DNA of 21,382 nt from an uncultured bacterium (GCA_946061355.1 CAMGRE010000013.1:1-21382); one strand, 5' to 3'; shown: positions 8,789 to 16,371, numbered from the stretch's first letter. The notes: a model not told the origin generated them from the letters alone. Numbers and translations: made by a program.

Positions 8789-8816
8789 TTGCAATTCTTT
8801 CATTTTATGCTATACT
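8789..8816 (+). promoter_or_regulatory. extended -10 promoter for the SH3-domain gene
   Basis: TTGCAA (8789-8794), a 16-base spacer and TATACT (8811-8816), with the TG of an extended -10 at 8808-8809. This is a good housekeeping-sigma promoter. It would start RNA near 8823, about 43 bases before the likely ATG at 8866. Confidence 0.65.
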
Positions 8817-8831
8817 AATCGCTGACAGCAA
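8804..8831 (-). promoter_or_regulatory. candidate divergent promoter for the small-protein/cyclase/ATPase unit
   Basis: On the minus strand TTGCTG (8826-8831), 16 bases, then CATAAA (8804-8809). The match is mediocre, but it lies directly upstream of the first gene of the unit and overlaps the plus-strand promoter. The two directions could therefore compete for polymerase. Confidence 0.3.
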
Positions 8832-8865
8832 CCCAAAAGAGCAAAATGCAATGGAGCATACATTT

Positions 8866-9393
8866 ATGAATAATACACAAAAACAGATCGTGATCACTCT
8901 TGTTTTCTTTATCGTACTCGGTATCGCTGCCTGCGTCATCTATTTTGCAGGTATCCTGCCATCCTCAACCGGTGCCTCAGGCGTAAGCGGTGTATCCAAT
9001 ATGGTCATCGGCTCTGTCGATGCACCGACAGTCACCGCAGTGTCCGAACCGGAGGAAGAGATTTCCCCCGTATCCGAGCCGGAGACGGAAACCGAACCTG
9101 TGATGGAAACCGAACCTGCGATGGAAACTGAACCTGCGGCAGAAGCAAAGCAGTACTATTCTTTTGTGACGACAAACCGCTATCAGATCCTCCATGTGCG
9201 GGAGACACCGGACTTAAGCGGCAAGATCCTCGCCCGTCTGGAACCCGGCACAAAGGGCTATGTACTGGAACATACACCGGAATGGAGTTTGATCGTCACC
9301 GGGGACAATATCAAAGGCTATTCCTATAATCAGTATCTGGATCTCACGGAGATCACCCCGGAGGAACTGCCTGAGCAGTACCGTCCGGACTAG
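8866..9393 (+). CDS. Membrane-anchored bacterial SH3-domain protein
   Basis: This is the only plus-strand gene. I prefer the ATG at 8866 (175 aa) because GGAG lies about 10 nt upstream; an in-frame ATG at 8851 with a poorer site is possible. Residues about 7-30 are one hydrophobic helix (VITLVFFIVLGIAACVIYFAG), acting as signal anchor. A Ser/Gly and then Glu/Pro/Thr-rich spacer follows, including three copies of ETEP-x-[MA]. The C-terminal 75 residues form a bacterial SH3-like domain (LHVRETPDLSGKIL, then G-T-K-G-Y and EWSLI). Such domains usually sit outside the membrane and touch the cell wall. Its own promoter and its place between the signalling genes suggest a wall-sensing or localisation role, which is inference. 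Its stop overlaps the stop of the convergent kinase gene. Confidence 0.88.
   Translation: MNNTQKQIVITLVFFIVLGIAACVIYFAGILPSSTGASGVSGVSNMVIGSVDAPTVTAVSEPEEEISPVSEPETETEPVMETEPAMETEPAAEAKQYYSFVTTNRYQILHVRETPDLSGKILARLEPGTKGYVLEHTPEWSLIVTGDNIKGYSYNQYLDLTEITPEELPEQYRPD
9088..9141 (+). repeat. three tandem 18-bp repeats coding ETEP linker units
   Basis: GAAACCGAACCTGTGATG occurs as three consecutive 18-base units (9088, 9106, 9124), with a few substitutions in the third. They encode ETEPVM, ETEPAM and ETEPAA in the spacer between the membrane helix and the SH3 domain. Copy number could vary between strains and change spacer length. Confidence 0.85.
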
Positions 9394-9797
9394 AATGATT
9401 TCTCGATCGTCAGGATATTGTAACCATCCTTGTATTCATATTCCACACGATCCATCGCTTGTTTGACAAGATAGATCCCCAGACCCCCGATCGGCCTTTC
9501 CTCTGCGGAGAGTGTCACATCGGGGTCTTCTTTTTCCAGAGGATTGTAGGCAATCCCGTGATCGCGGAAGGTAATGCGGCAGTTCTTCGTATCCTGCATG
9601 ATCTCCATCTGCACGACAGCGTCCCCACTCTCTCCACCGTAAGCATAATGCGCGATATTCGCATAGATCTCCTCCGCTGCCATGAGAATCTGCGTGATCA
9701 GTATCCTGTCACAGCCCTGTTCGAGCAGATGATTTTCGATCGTGCCGAGCACATCCTGCAATGTAGCGTCGCTCGCCTGTAATTTCAATTCTTCCAT
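9390..9797 (-). CDS. RsbW-like anti-sigma/partner-switching serine kinase
   Basis: A 135-aa single-domain HATPase of usual RsbW/SpoIIAB length. The N-box is seen in AAEEIYANIAHYAY (about 41-54), the G1 box in FRDHGIAYNPL (about 76-86) and the G2-like IGGLGIYLVKQ (about 103-113). Such kinases phosphorylate a STAS antagonist and in its absence bind and hold a target, classically a sigma factor. The STAS partner is presumably the protein encoded at 12771-13070, and the opposing phosphatase is the gene directly upstream, 62 bases away. The ATG at 9797 has AAGGG 7 nt before it. No sigma factor is in the window, so the target is unknown. The gene is convergent with the SH3 gene and shares a CTAG at the stops. 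Confidence 0.93.
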   Translation of the reverse strand: MEELKLQASDATLQDVLGTIENHLLEQGCDRILITQILMAAEEIYANIAHYAYGGESGDAVVQMEIMQDTKNCRITFRDHGIAYNPLEKEDPDVTLSAEERPIGGLGIYLVKQAMDRVEYEYKDGYNILTIEKSF

Positions 9798-9817
9798 ATC
9801 CGAACCCTTTTCCTCTC

Positions 9818-9831
9818 CTGCCCCCGGGCAG
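9818..9831. repeat. GC-rich inverted repeat in the phosphatase-kinase gap
   Basis: CTGCCC-CC-GGGCAG is a perfect 6-bp stem in the 62-base gap before the kinase ATG. It is not followed by a T-run on the minus strand, so it is not a standard terminator. It may tune the phosphatase to kinase ratio by mRNA stability or attenuation, but this is not shown. Confidence 0.4.
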
Positions 9832-9859
9832 TGTCCGTAACTGTTCCGTACCTTTCCGA

Positions 9860-11989
9860 TTACCGGTATTCCAATACGATCATCGTCATATCGTCAAACT
9901 GCTCCGCATCCCCGACAAATGCATCGATATCCGCCCGCACCGCCTGCATCATCTCCTTGAGCGGCAGGGAGAAATGGCGGTTGAGACTTTCGAGCAGACG
10001 TTCCTCTCCGTACAGTTCTCCCGCAGCATTCTGGGCTTCACTTAATCCGTCTGTGTACAGGAACAATCTCTCGCCGTGCCGGATCTGACCGACGCGGCTC
10101 TTGTAACGGATCCCCTCGATCCCTGCCAGGACAAATTCGGGCTCTGCCACGATCCAGTCAAACTTCCCGTCCGTTGACATCAGCTGCGGGTTATGCCCTG
10201 CGTTGATATATTCCAGCTGTCCGGTGCTGATCGTAAGTACCGCCATCCATGCCGTGACAAACATCCCCTCCTCATTGCCCTCACAGAGCTGATTGTTCAC
10301 AGTGTAAAACACATCATTCAGGCTTTCGCCGTCCATGGCATGATTTTTGATCAGTGTCTTGGATATCATCATGAACAGTGCCGCCGGGACGCCCTTGCTG
10401 GACACATCCGCGATCACGATTCCGAGATGATCCTCATCGATCAGGAAGAAGTCATAAAAGTCTCCTCCCACCTCTTTTGCCGGATCCATCGTGGCATAAA
10501 TATCAAATTCACTGCGTTCCGGAAACGGTGGGAAGATCTTTGGCAGCATATCCTCCTGAATCTTGGCCGCAACATCAAGCTCCGCACCGATCCGCTCCTT
10601 TTCTGCCGTGATCTTTGTGATATGATCGATATACTGCCGCATCTTGTCCGTCATCTGCATAAACGCTTCCGCCAGAATACTCGTCTCATCATGAGTTTTA
10701 TATTCCCATTTGAATGCAAGATGATCGCCCTCTATCTCCTTCACGCACTTTGTCAGCCTTTTGATGGGCTTCACTACCCGCCCGGAAAGCCACCCCGCAA
10801 CAAACAGCAGCAGGAAAAATATGATAAATCCCATGATACAGAAAATCACAAATATCCCGACAATATATATGTCAATTCCTTCCGTGATCTGCTGTTCCGT
10901 CTCATCGATGGCTTCACAGATGCGAACGGTAGGAGACAGCACCTTGTCTTTGTTAATGACGGTGATAAAACTCCAGCCCATCGTTTCGATCGGCGAATAG
11001 GCAACATAATAATTGTCATCCCGGAAGGTAACCGGACTCACTCCCCTTTTGCCCTCACATGCGGCTTCCAGCGCACGCTTCAACTCTCCGTCCGTGGTTG
11101 TTCGCACATCGGGAGTATCGCCATCCTCCTCCATCGTCAGGATCCCCTGATCGGAGGAGGAAAAGAGAATCCGTCCGTCTCTGTTAATGATACAGGCGTA
11201 CCCTTCTTTCCCGACATTGGCTTCCAGAACCACATCCTTGAGATCCGACAGATACATGCCGGCTCCCGCAACGCCCATACATTCTTCGCCTTTATAAAAC
11301 GGGACCGCGCACATCACGGCATCCACTCCGGTATGTGCATCCTGCACCACATCCGTAAAGTAGACATCCTGTGTCTCCATGGAGCCCTGATACCAGGGTC
11401 TCTGTGACGCTTCAAAAGGCATGACCTCACCGTCTTCCCCGAATTTCTGATCCGGTATCCGATCAGCCAGTATCGTAATGCCGGATTTCGTGGCAATATA
11501 ATTGGCAGCTATATTGGGCGCGTTTTTATGGATGCTGTAGAGTGTGTCATCAATATTGCCGACCAGCGATGCCTCTCTGATGATCTCCGGATCTTCCATA
11601 TCGGTATCCGTCGAATGAAGCATCTGCACAGAAATCTCCCCGGCATTTTCTCTCACCGGTTCCGGCACATAATGGGGCGCGTAATCCTCCTCGTTCTCGT
11701 ACAGACAGGTCGTCTCATCCGCCATGATCTGAACGAGGCACTGAAGTCCCAGGAAGGTGTCATTTGCCTCATCCGCTCTCTCATCCGCCATACTCTGCAG
11801 GTTATTCTGAATCTGCGCTGTCATGGAACCCGATGAGATCTCACCGGCAGTCAGTCCCAACTGTTTATTCTCCTCCACAACGATCTCCCGCATGAGAAGC
11901 ATACCGCCACCCGCAACCGTACCAACGCTTGCCACACCGAGCAGCATCATTCCGGCACATGTCAGAAAAATTTTTTTGCCTAATTTCAT
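9860..11989 (-). CDS. Membrane Cache-HAMP-PP2C (SpoIIE/RsbU-like) serine phosphatase
   Basis: The ATG at 11989 (709 aa) is preferred, with GGGAGGAAA directly upstream; a TTG seven codons earlier would only add a charged peptide. One helix spans about 7-30. An extracytoplasmic dCache-like sensor covers about 35-360, with RPWYQGS and GVAGAGMYL typical of the fold. A long second helix spans about 372-400, a HAMP domain about 400-455 and a short coiled segment follows. The PP2C/SpoIIE domain runs from about 490 to the end. Metal-binding motifs are intact: VGGDFYDFF near 507, IADVSSKGVPAALFM near 526, YTDGLSEA near 645 and FDDMTM near 698. It should dephosphorylate the STAS protein when its sensor is triggered. 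It is transcribed separately from the baseplate operon, after a terminator, and leads the kinase gene. Confidence 0.94.
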   Translation of the reverse strand: MKLGKKIFLTCAGMMLLGVASVGTVAGGGMLLMREIVVEENKQLGLTAGEISSGSMTAQIQNNLQSMADERADEANDTFLGLQCLVQIMADETTCLYENEEDYAPHYVPEPVRENAGEISVQMLHSTDTDMEDPEIIREASLVGNIDDTLYSIHKNAPNIAANYIATKSGITILADRIPDQKFGEDGEVMPFEASQRPWYQGSMETQDVYFTDVVQDAHTGVDAVMCAVPFYKGEECMGVAGAGMYLSDLKDVVLEANVGKEGYACIINRDGRILFSSSDQGILTMEEDGDTPDVRTTTDGELKRALEAACEGKRGVSPVTFRDDNYYVAYSPIETMGWSFITVINKDKVLSPTVRICEAIDETEQQITEGIDIYIVGIFVIFCIMGFIIFFLLLFVAGWLSGRVVKPIKRLTKCVKEIEGDHLAFKWEYKTHDETSILAEAFMQMTDKMRQYIDHITKITAEKERIGAELDVAAKIQEDMLPKIFPPFPERSEFDIYATMDPAKEVGGDFYDFFLIDEDHLGIVIADVSSKGVPAALFMMISKTLIKNHAMDGESLNDVFYTVNNQLCEGNEEGMFVTAWMAVLTISTGQLEYINAGHNPQLMSTDGKFDWIVAEPEFVLAGIEGIRYKSRVGQIRHGERLFLYTDGLSEAQNAAGELYGEERLLESLNRHFSLPLKEMMQAVRADIDAFVGDAEQFDDMTMIVLEYR

Positions 11990-12069
11990 GACTGTTTCCT
12001 CCCGCTCCAAAACTTTGCTCCCTAATATCAGGTCAAAGATAAATGTATAATAAACGTAAATGTAATATA

Positions 12070-12110
12070 TAAAAGAAACGGCTGTCTTCTCCGAAACGGA
12101 TCACACAGCC
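12070..12110 (-). terminator. Rho-independent terminator after the ABC ATPase gene
   Basis: On the minus strand GGCTGT pairs with ACAGCC (outer stem, 12105-12110 with 12080-12085). Inside it, TCCG-TTT-CGGA forms a second stem, and the T-rich GTTTCTTTTATA follows. It lies six bases past the ABC ATPase stop and marks the end of the baseplate-STAS-ABC operon. The AT-rich region after it probably holds the phosphatase promoter, but I see no convincing -35. Confidence 0.7.
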
Positions 12111-12115
12111 TGCAC

Positions 12116-12751
12116 TTATAACCGTATCTCCCTGTCGTACAGCCCCTCCGCACTCTCGGGATCATGTGTCGCCACGACTACCGTCGTCCCCTGCTTATGG
12201 ATCAGCCCGAAGAGCTGCATGATCTCCTCCGAAGCTTTCGGATCGAGATTGCCGGTGGGCTCATCGGCAAGCAGAATCGTAGGATGATTCACGATCGCCC
12301 TCGCCAGGCATACCTTCTGCTTTTCCCCGCCGGACAACTGTGACGGATACCGCTTGTGCAGCTGTTGGATGCCGAGCATGGCAAGCAGGGAACTGATCTT
12401 AATCCCGGCATCCTTCCTCCTGCCTCCCGCCACGATCCGCGCAATATCGATATTCTCATATACGGTTTTTTTCTCAAATAATTTAAAGTCCTGGAAGACA
12501 ACGCCAAGACTGCGTCTGTAATAAGGAACCTCCGCCGGCCTGACATCTGCGAGATTCCGCTCATTCACCCAGATCTCACCCGATGTGGGTTCCAGTTCCT
12601 TGAGCATCAGCCGGAGCAACGTCGTCTTGCCGCAGCCGCTGTTACCGGTCAGCAGCACGAACTCCCCGTCTGCGATCTCGAGATTTACATTCTGCAGGGC
12701 AGTACATTGATTGTCCTCATAAGTCTTGCTCACATGCCTGCATATGATCAT
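12116..12751 (-). CDS. FtsE-like ABC transporter ATP-binding protein without a permease partner
   Basis: A 211-aa single nucleotide-binding domain. Walker A is GNSGCGKTT near 36, the Q-loop region GVVFQDFKLF near 83, the signature LSGGEKQKVCLARA near 139, Walker B TILLADEPTGNLDP near 159 and the H-loop ATHD near 195. The stretch VPYYRRSLGVVFQDF is very like FtsE, so the family (FtsE/LolD/MacB type) is clear. These ATPases normally drive a membrane partner such as FtsX, which acts on wall hydrolases. No FtsX-like membrane protein lies next to it or anywhere in the window. It follows the STAS gene by 19 bases and is the last gene before the terminator. Its role with the injection system is unknown; control of wall remodelling during particle release is speculation. 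The ribosome binding site (GGAAAG, distant) is poor, so translation may be coupled. Confidence 0.9.
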   Translation of the reverse strand: MIICRHVSKTYEDNQCTALQNVNLEIADGEFVLLTGNSGCGKTTLLRLMLKELEPTSGEIWVNERNLADVRPAEVPYYRRSLGVVFQDFKLFEKKTVYENIDIARIVAGGRRKDAGIKISSLLAMLGIQQLHKRYPSQLSGGEKQKVCLARAIVNHPTILLADEPTGNLDPKASEEIMQLFGLIHKQGTTVVVATHDPESAEGLYDREIRL

Positions 12752-12770
12752 AATGATTTCACGCTTTCCG

Positions 12771-13070
12771 TTAATTGATATTCAGAATCCCGCTGAATCC
12801 CGACATACGCAGCACCTGCATCACAGGTTCCTGCACATGGATCAAATGCATACTGCCGCCCTTGGAGCTCGCAGTCTTCTGACCGATCAGCAACGCTCTC
12901 AGTCCCGCGCTGGAAATATAATCCACACGCTGAAAATCAAGGATCAGACTGTTTGTCTTCTGAAATGCGATCAGAATAGCGCTCTGAAGCTGGGCACATG
13001 TTGTCGTGTCTATCCTTCCTTCGATTGTAAGCTGTATCTTTCCTTCCGTCCTTGTTTCCGCGATATTCAT
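12771..13070 (-). CDS. STAS-domain anti-sigma factor antagonist (SpoIIAA/RsbV-like)
   Basis: A 99-aa single STAS domain, the usual length. The conserved loop DYISSAGLRALL (about 50-61) holds the likely phospho-serine, Ser54 by alignment to SpoIIAA/RsbV, with Ser53 beside it. When dephosphorylated such proteins bind the RsbW-type kinase and free its target. Kinase and phosphatase are encoded at 9390-11989. The gene sits 46 bases after the tail protein gene with no terminator between them, so it is probably made together with the baseplate. Its AAGGAG site lies an unusually long 12 bases from the ATG, which may keep its level low. Whether it pairs with the local kinase is inferred from proximity. 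Confidence 0.93.
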   Translation of the reverse strand: MNIAETRTEGKIQLTIEGRIDTTTCAQLQSAILIAFQKTNSLILDFQRVDYISSAGLRALLIGQKTASSKGGSMHLIHVQEPVMQVLRMSGFSGILNIN

Positions 13071-13116
13071 CTTATTATTTCACTCCTTATATTTGGAAAA
13101 CCTTATAGGACTATTT

Positions 13117-14217
13117 TTACAGTAATACGAGATAACTGTCAAGCGTCTTGCTCTCATCCAGACTTCCCTCTTCCTGTTTGAATATCCTTGCGTTGATGTC
13201 CAGATAACTGTGTGCATCCAACATTCCTTTGCTCTCCATGCTGACAATGCGGATCTTACTCCGCACAGGACGGAACTGATTCAGGAGAAACATCAACTGA
13301 TACCGCAGCGTCTCCGAGATCGGCCTGTTCACAAGGATCGTCACATCATAGGGACTCCTGCCGTACAGATCCATGAAATCCCCGGCTTCCTCCCTCGTCA
13401 CATACTCCTTCATCACATTCTGCTCCAGGACGCGCACCTCCTCGCCGAGCAGGATCTCACAGATACGCGCGACCGCCGCCTTCGTCCCCTTCATCCTGTT
13501 CAAGCTGTACGCTTCCTTCACAAGCGTGCGCTCCTGCTCCTCCTCCAGGAAATCACCGGTAATGTCGATGCCGAGCCATTTCCCGTAGATCGGCAGCAGT
13601 TCCCGCGGACAGGTATTCAGATCCAGCAGGCGCGGCAGATCATGGATATCTTCCTGGAAGTCATTGAATATAGATGAAAAAATGGAAAGATATCTGTGGA
13701 AAAAACTGTTTCTCTCCCGGTAAACCTCCGGGAAAGTATTCATGAAGTTATCCCCGATCCTGTCGATCCGGATATTGCTGATCTGAAACTCGCCTTCACC
13801 CATGATGCGAAACATCAGATAGAGGTATCGCCCGGTCAGCGCATACAGCAACACATCGGACTGTCCCACGAAACGGACCGCCTTATGCTCTTCAAGGAAA
13901 AACTGCTTCTGTCTGTCCGGCACTTCGGGGTCAAAGAGGAACTGCTCCACCCGGATCTTTTCCCCGTTTTGGTAAAAGAAATCCTCGTTGAGCGCCATGG
14001 CATACACATAGCAGATCGTGTTCTCCTCCATCTGAAGCGAGAAACTGACTCTGCCCCATGTGGCATCCTCCTCGGCACTGTCGAGCGCGGGCAGGCAGAG
14101 AGTATGAATCCCTTCGCCCGGTATCCCGACAAGCGTACCGTCCTCCTTCAATTCCATACCTCTGTGATATCCCCGGCTGAGCCGGTTATGTTTGATCGTA
14201 TAATGAATTCCGGTCAT
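13117..14217 (-). CDS. Phage tail protein I-like baseplate component
   Basis: A 366-aa protein. About the first 150 residues look like a beta-rich domain (YLYLMFRIMGEGEFQISNI). Residues about 158-290 match the tail-protein domain found with baseplate J genes in eCIS and tail-like loci: NTFPEVYRER, then LSIFSSIFNDFQEDI, LPRLLDLNTCP, LPIYGKWLGI and LNRMKGTKAAVARICEILLG. This family closes the wedge next to the J proteins. Gene order after the two J-type genes agrees. The start ATG overlaps the stop of an 8-codon mini-ORF as ATGA, and the region just upstream is a 23-bp duplication (see separate entry). It is the last particle gene before the STAS gene. Confidence 0.85.
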   Translation of the reverse strand: MTGIHYTIKHNRLSRGYHRGMELKEDGTLVGIPGEGIHTLCLPALDSAEEDATWGRVSFSLQMEENTICYVYAMALNEDFFYQNGEKIRVEQFLFDPEVPDRQKQFFLEEHKAVRFVGQSDVLLYALTGRYLYLMFRIMGEGEFQISNIRIDRIGDNFMNTFPEVYRERNSFFHRYLSIFSSIFNDFQEDIHDLPRLLDLNTCPRELLPIYGKWLGIDITGDFLEEEQERTLVKEAYSLNRMKGTKAAVARICEILLGEEVRVLEQNVMKEYVTREEAGDFMDLYGRSPYDVTILVNRPISETLRYQLMFLLNQFRPVRSKIRIVSMESKGMLDAHSYLDINARIFKQEEGSLDESKTLDSYLVLL

Positions 14218-14240
14218 TGTCTTTCCACCTTTCCGGTCAT
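14214..14240 (-). promoter_or_regulatory. 8-codon leader mini-ORF coupled to the tail protein start
   Basis: After the 703-aa gene stops, AGGAG precedes an ATG at 14240 that reads MTGKVERQ and stops at a TGA overlapping the tail protein ATG (ATGA). The strongest ribosome binding site therefore serves the mini-ORF. GACAATGACCGGAA occurs twice, 23 bases apart, once at each start, so the mini-ORF looks like the product of a small tandem duplication. Translational coupling is likely; a coded function for the peptide is not. Confidence 0.5.
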
Positions 14241-14259
14241 TGTCCTTTCTCCTGTGCGA

Positions 14260-16371
14260 CTATGCTTCCCCGTTCTCCCCGCTGAATACGCTGAGTTCGA
14301 TCGAGATCGTGCCGACGCAGCACAGACAGTTCGCTTTCGGAACAATGTCCTCCTCCTGCATCTTTGCCTGCGATGCATTCTTGGGACGCAGCGACAGGTC
14401 ATAGATGGATTCCACGCATTCCAGTTCCTCGACCGCATGGAATACTTCGCTGAATTTCAGAATATCTCCAAAATTTCTGTCCGAATGGATATAATCGATC
14501 CGCTCGCGGATCGTCTGCTCGATCTGTTCCCTGCAATTCTCATAATACCGCTTCACATAAATCATACCCTGCACATTGACCGGCACATAGACCGGCGGCA
14601 GCACTTCGACCGCCGTTGTGAGCAGACGGTGACTCTCCAGGTTCTGCATGATCAGCTTCTTATAGAGCGGTGACAATTTGGGAAATGCTTCGATCCCCTG
14701 CGGCATCACTGCGATCTGTACCTTGTTATGCCCGCTGTCGAACACGGCCTTCACCTTTTCAATACACAGCTGTGGTGTCTCCCGCACAATCCGCTCATAG
14801 TCCGAAGCGGTGACAGCCGCATACGGTTTGCGGATATCATCCAGGAAGCGCTTCCTCACCTCCTGCAGCGTCTCACGGTACGCGCCTCCGGTTCCCGGTC
14901 CCGGGTTAAAGAAACGGATCTCCTCAGGGACTCCCTCCGCACGGAAATAATTCCTGCTGCGGATGTTGCCCTCCTCGCCCCTGTTGATGCTCAGTCCCGC
15001 GACAAAGAGTCTGGCACCCACAAATGCACCTGCATCCTCGATGATGATCTTGCCCTCATTTTCCAGCAGATGATACGTCATCTCATCCTCGCCGTATCTC
15101 TCCGGTCTGACAAAATCATAGATCTTTTCACCGTTCTCATCCTCACGCCGCGCAAGGATGGTAAAGGAATCCGGTACGATCTTCTGCATCGGCAGGACGA
15201 TCTCCTGGTCATCAAAACCGAGCACCGTGCCGAGATCATAGGAGTGGATGATCTCGTTGCTGTACACGACGATCCGCACCGCACCGCGCTGCTTCTCAGG
15301 CCCGTAACCGAATTTCTTTTTATCAAAACAGAAAGCGTTCATGCCGAAGCCTTCCCGCTCCAGTTCAAAATATCTGCCAACCGCGTCCGGCGACGGTGCA
15401 ATCTCGTATTTGCGGTAGGAAGAACCCCGCTCCTCCCTGCAGAATACGAGTACATTGCCCTCCTCCGCCATATCACTCACAAGCGGAACCCTGTTCACTT
15501 TATTGAAGGAATGGCATGCCGCCTTGGTATCCTTCTGCCACACTTCAAAGAGGAAACCGTCCACACCGGTAAGTCTGGGCCTGATATCATATTCCGCCCT
15601 CGTGAGTGTGGCACGGATCACATACGGAGAACCCGGGAGATCGGGACAGCGTTCCCCCTCCGCACGCGGCATCCGCAGACGGATCTCACCGCTTGTCAGG
15701 AAAGCGCCCGTCATATCGCGCACGCTCATCTCGAGATAGCCATTCTCCGTATAGCACTCCCACTTCATATCCGCAAAGACATTGACTGTCTTTTCCCGTG
15801 AAGGATTGCGCTGAAACCGTCCGTCACACGTCACATAGAAGATCATGTCCTCGCCCGCTCCGGGCAGTCCCGATGCTGCGAACCAGATACTGTCGCCCTC
15901 TGCCGGATGCTCCCCGAACACCGCTGCCGGAAGCTGTACTTCCCTGTCTGTCAGGAACGTATAATCCGTCAGACTGCCGTTATGCATTCCGTAGATCCCC
16001 GTCAGTCTGTAGCTGCCGATCTCGAGCATTCTGTTCGTCTCAAAACTCAAATCCCCGAGCAGGAATCTCTGGTTCGCCGCAACGACAAACGGATCCTCCA
16101 CGCCTTCGGCTGCCAGCAGCAGTCTGGCACATTTGCCTCTCGCCGCCTCAAATCCCGTCATCTTAAGCAAATTCTGGCGTACCTCAGCCGACATATGATT
16201 GATGCTGCCGCGCTGTATCGTCTCAAAAGCCGTCAGGATCTCCAGAATAGTGATACCCGGATCCGAAGGATTGTGATTTGTCCATTCTTTGGAATACAGC
16301 GGAATCTGCATGACTGCTTCACTGTATGCTTCTTCAAAAGTTTTGTCATCCAGATTTTTATAATTCAGCAT
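14260..16371 (-). CDS. Baseplate J-like wedge protein, 703 aa (Afp12-like)
   Basis: AAGGAGG lies 7 nt before the ATG and the gap to the preceding gene is 24 bases. The N-terminus (LNYKNLDDKTFEEAYSEA, then NPSDPGITILE and LRQNL-like helices) is typical of putative baseplate assembly proteins in eCIS loci. The baseplate-J core shows in ERFFNPGPGTGG-type sequence near 480 and in FLDDIRKPYAAVTASDYERIV near 510, a signature for wedge proteins that bridge the hub to the tail fibres. The C-terminal part has the beta-strand and helix mix of the gpJ end (IEQTIRERIDYIHS). It would pair with the 1016-aa J protein in the wedge. Its C-terminus is followed directly by the duplicated leader of the tail protein gene. 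Confidence 0.88.
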   Translation of the reverse strand: MLNYKNLDDKTFEEAYSEAVMQIPLYSKEWTNHNPSDPGITILEILTAFETIQRGSINHMSAEVRQNLLKMTGFEAARGKCARLLLAAEGVEDPFVVAANQRFLLGDLSFETNRMLEIGSYRLTGIYGMHNGSLTDYTFLTDREVQLPAAVFGEHPAEGDSIWFAASGLPGAGEDMIFYVTCDGRFQRNPSREKTVNVFADMKWECYTENGYLEMSVRDMTGAFLTSGEIRLRMPRAEGERCPDLPGSPYVIRATLTRAEYDIRPRLTGVDGFLFEVWQKDTKAACHSFNKVNRVPLVSDMAEEGNVLVFCREERGSSYRKYEIAPSPDAVGRYFELEREGFGMNAFCFDKKKFGYGPEKQRGAVRIVVYSNEIIHSYDLGTVLGFDDQEIVLPMQKIVPDSFTILARREDENGEKIYDFVRPERYGEDEMTYHLLENEGKIIIEDAGAFVGARLFVAGLSINRGEEGNIRSRNYFRAEGVPEEIRFFNPGPGTGGAYRETLQEVRKRFLDDIRKPYAAVTASDYERIVRETPQLCIEKVKAVFDSGHNKVQIAVMPQGIEAFPKLSPLYKKLIMQNLESHRLLTTAVEVLPPVYVPVNVQGMIYVKRYYENCREQIEQTIRERIDYIHSDRNFGDILKFSEVFHAVEELECVESIYDLSLRPKNASQAKMQEEDIVPKANCLCCVGTISIELSVFSGENGEA

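Noticed and set aside
8756..8803. ATG at 8803 as start of the small charged protein
   Set aside because: No ribosome site before it, and it would overlap the divergent promoter area; the ATG at 8755 has AAGGAGG.
9366..9379. ACTGC-CTGA-GCAGT hairpin at the end of the SH3 gene as a terminator for the kinase gene
   Set aside because: Short stem and no T-run on either strand.
10193..11407. 404-codon plus-strand frame opposite the PP2C phosphatase
   Set aside because: The minus strand encodes an intact Cache-HAMP-PP2C protein with all motifs. The plus frame has no recognisable domain and is a codon-bias shadow.
11990..12010. TTG start seven codons upstream for the phosphatase
   Set aside because: The ATG at 11989 has GGGAGGAAA at good distance and puts the membrane anchor at the very N-terminus.
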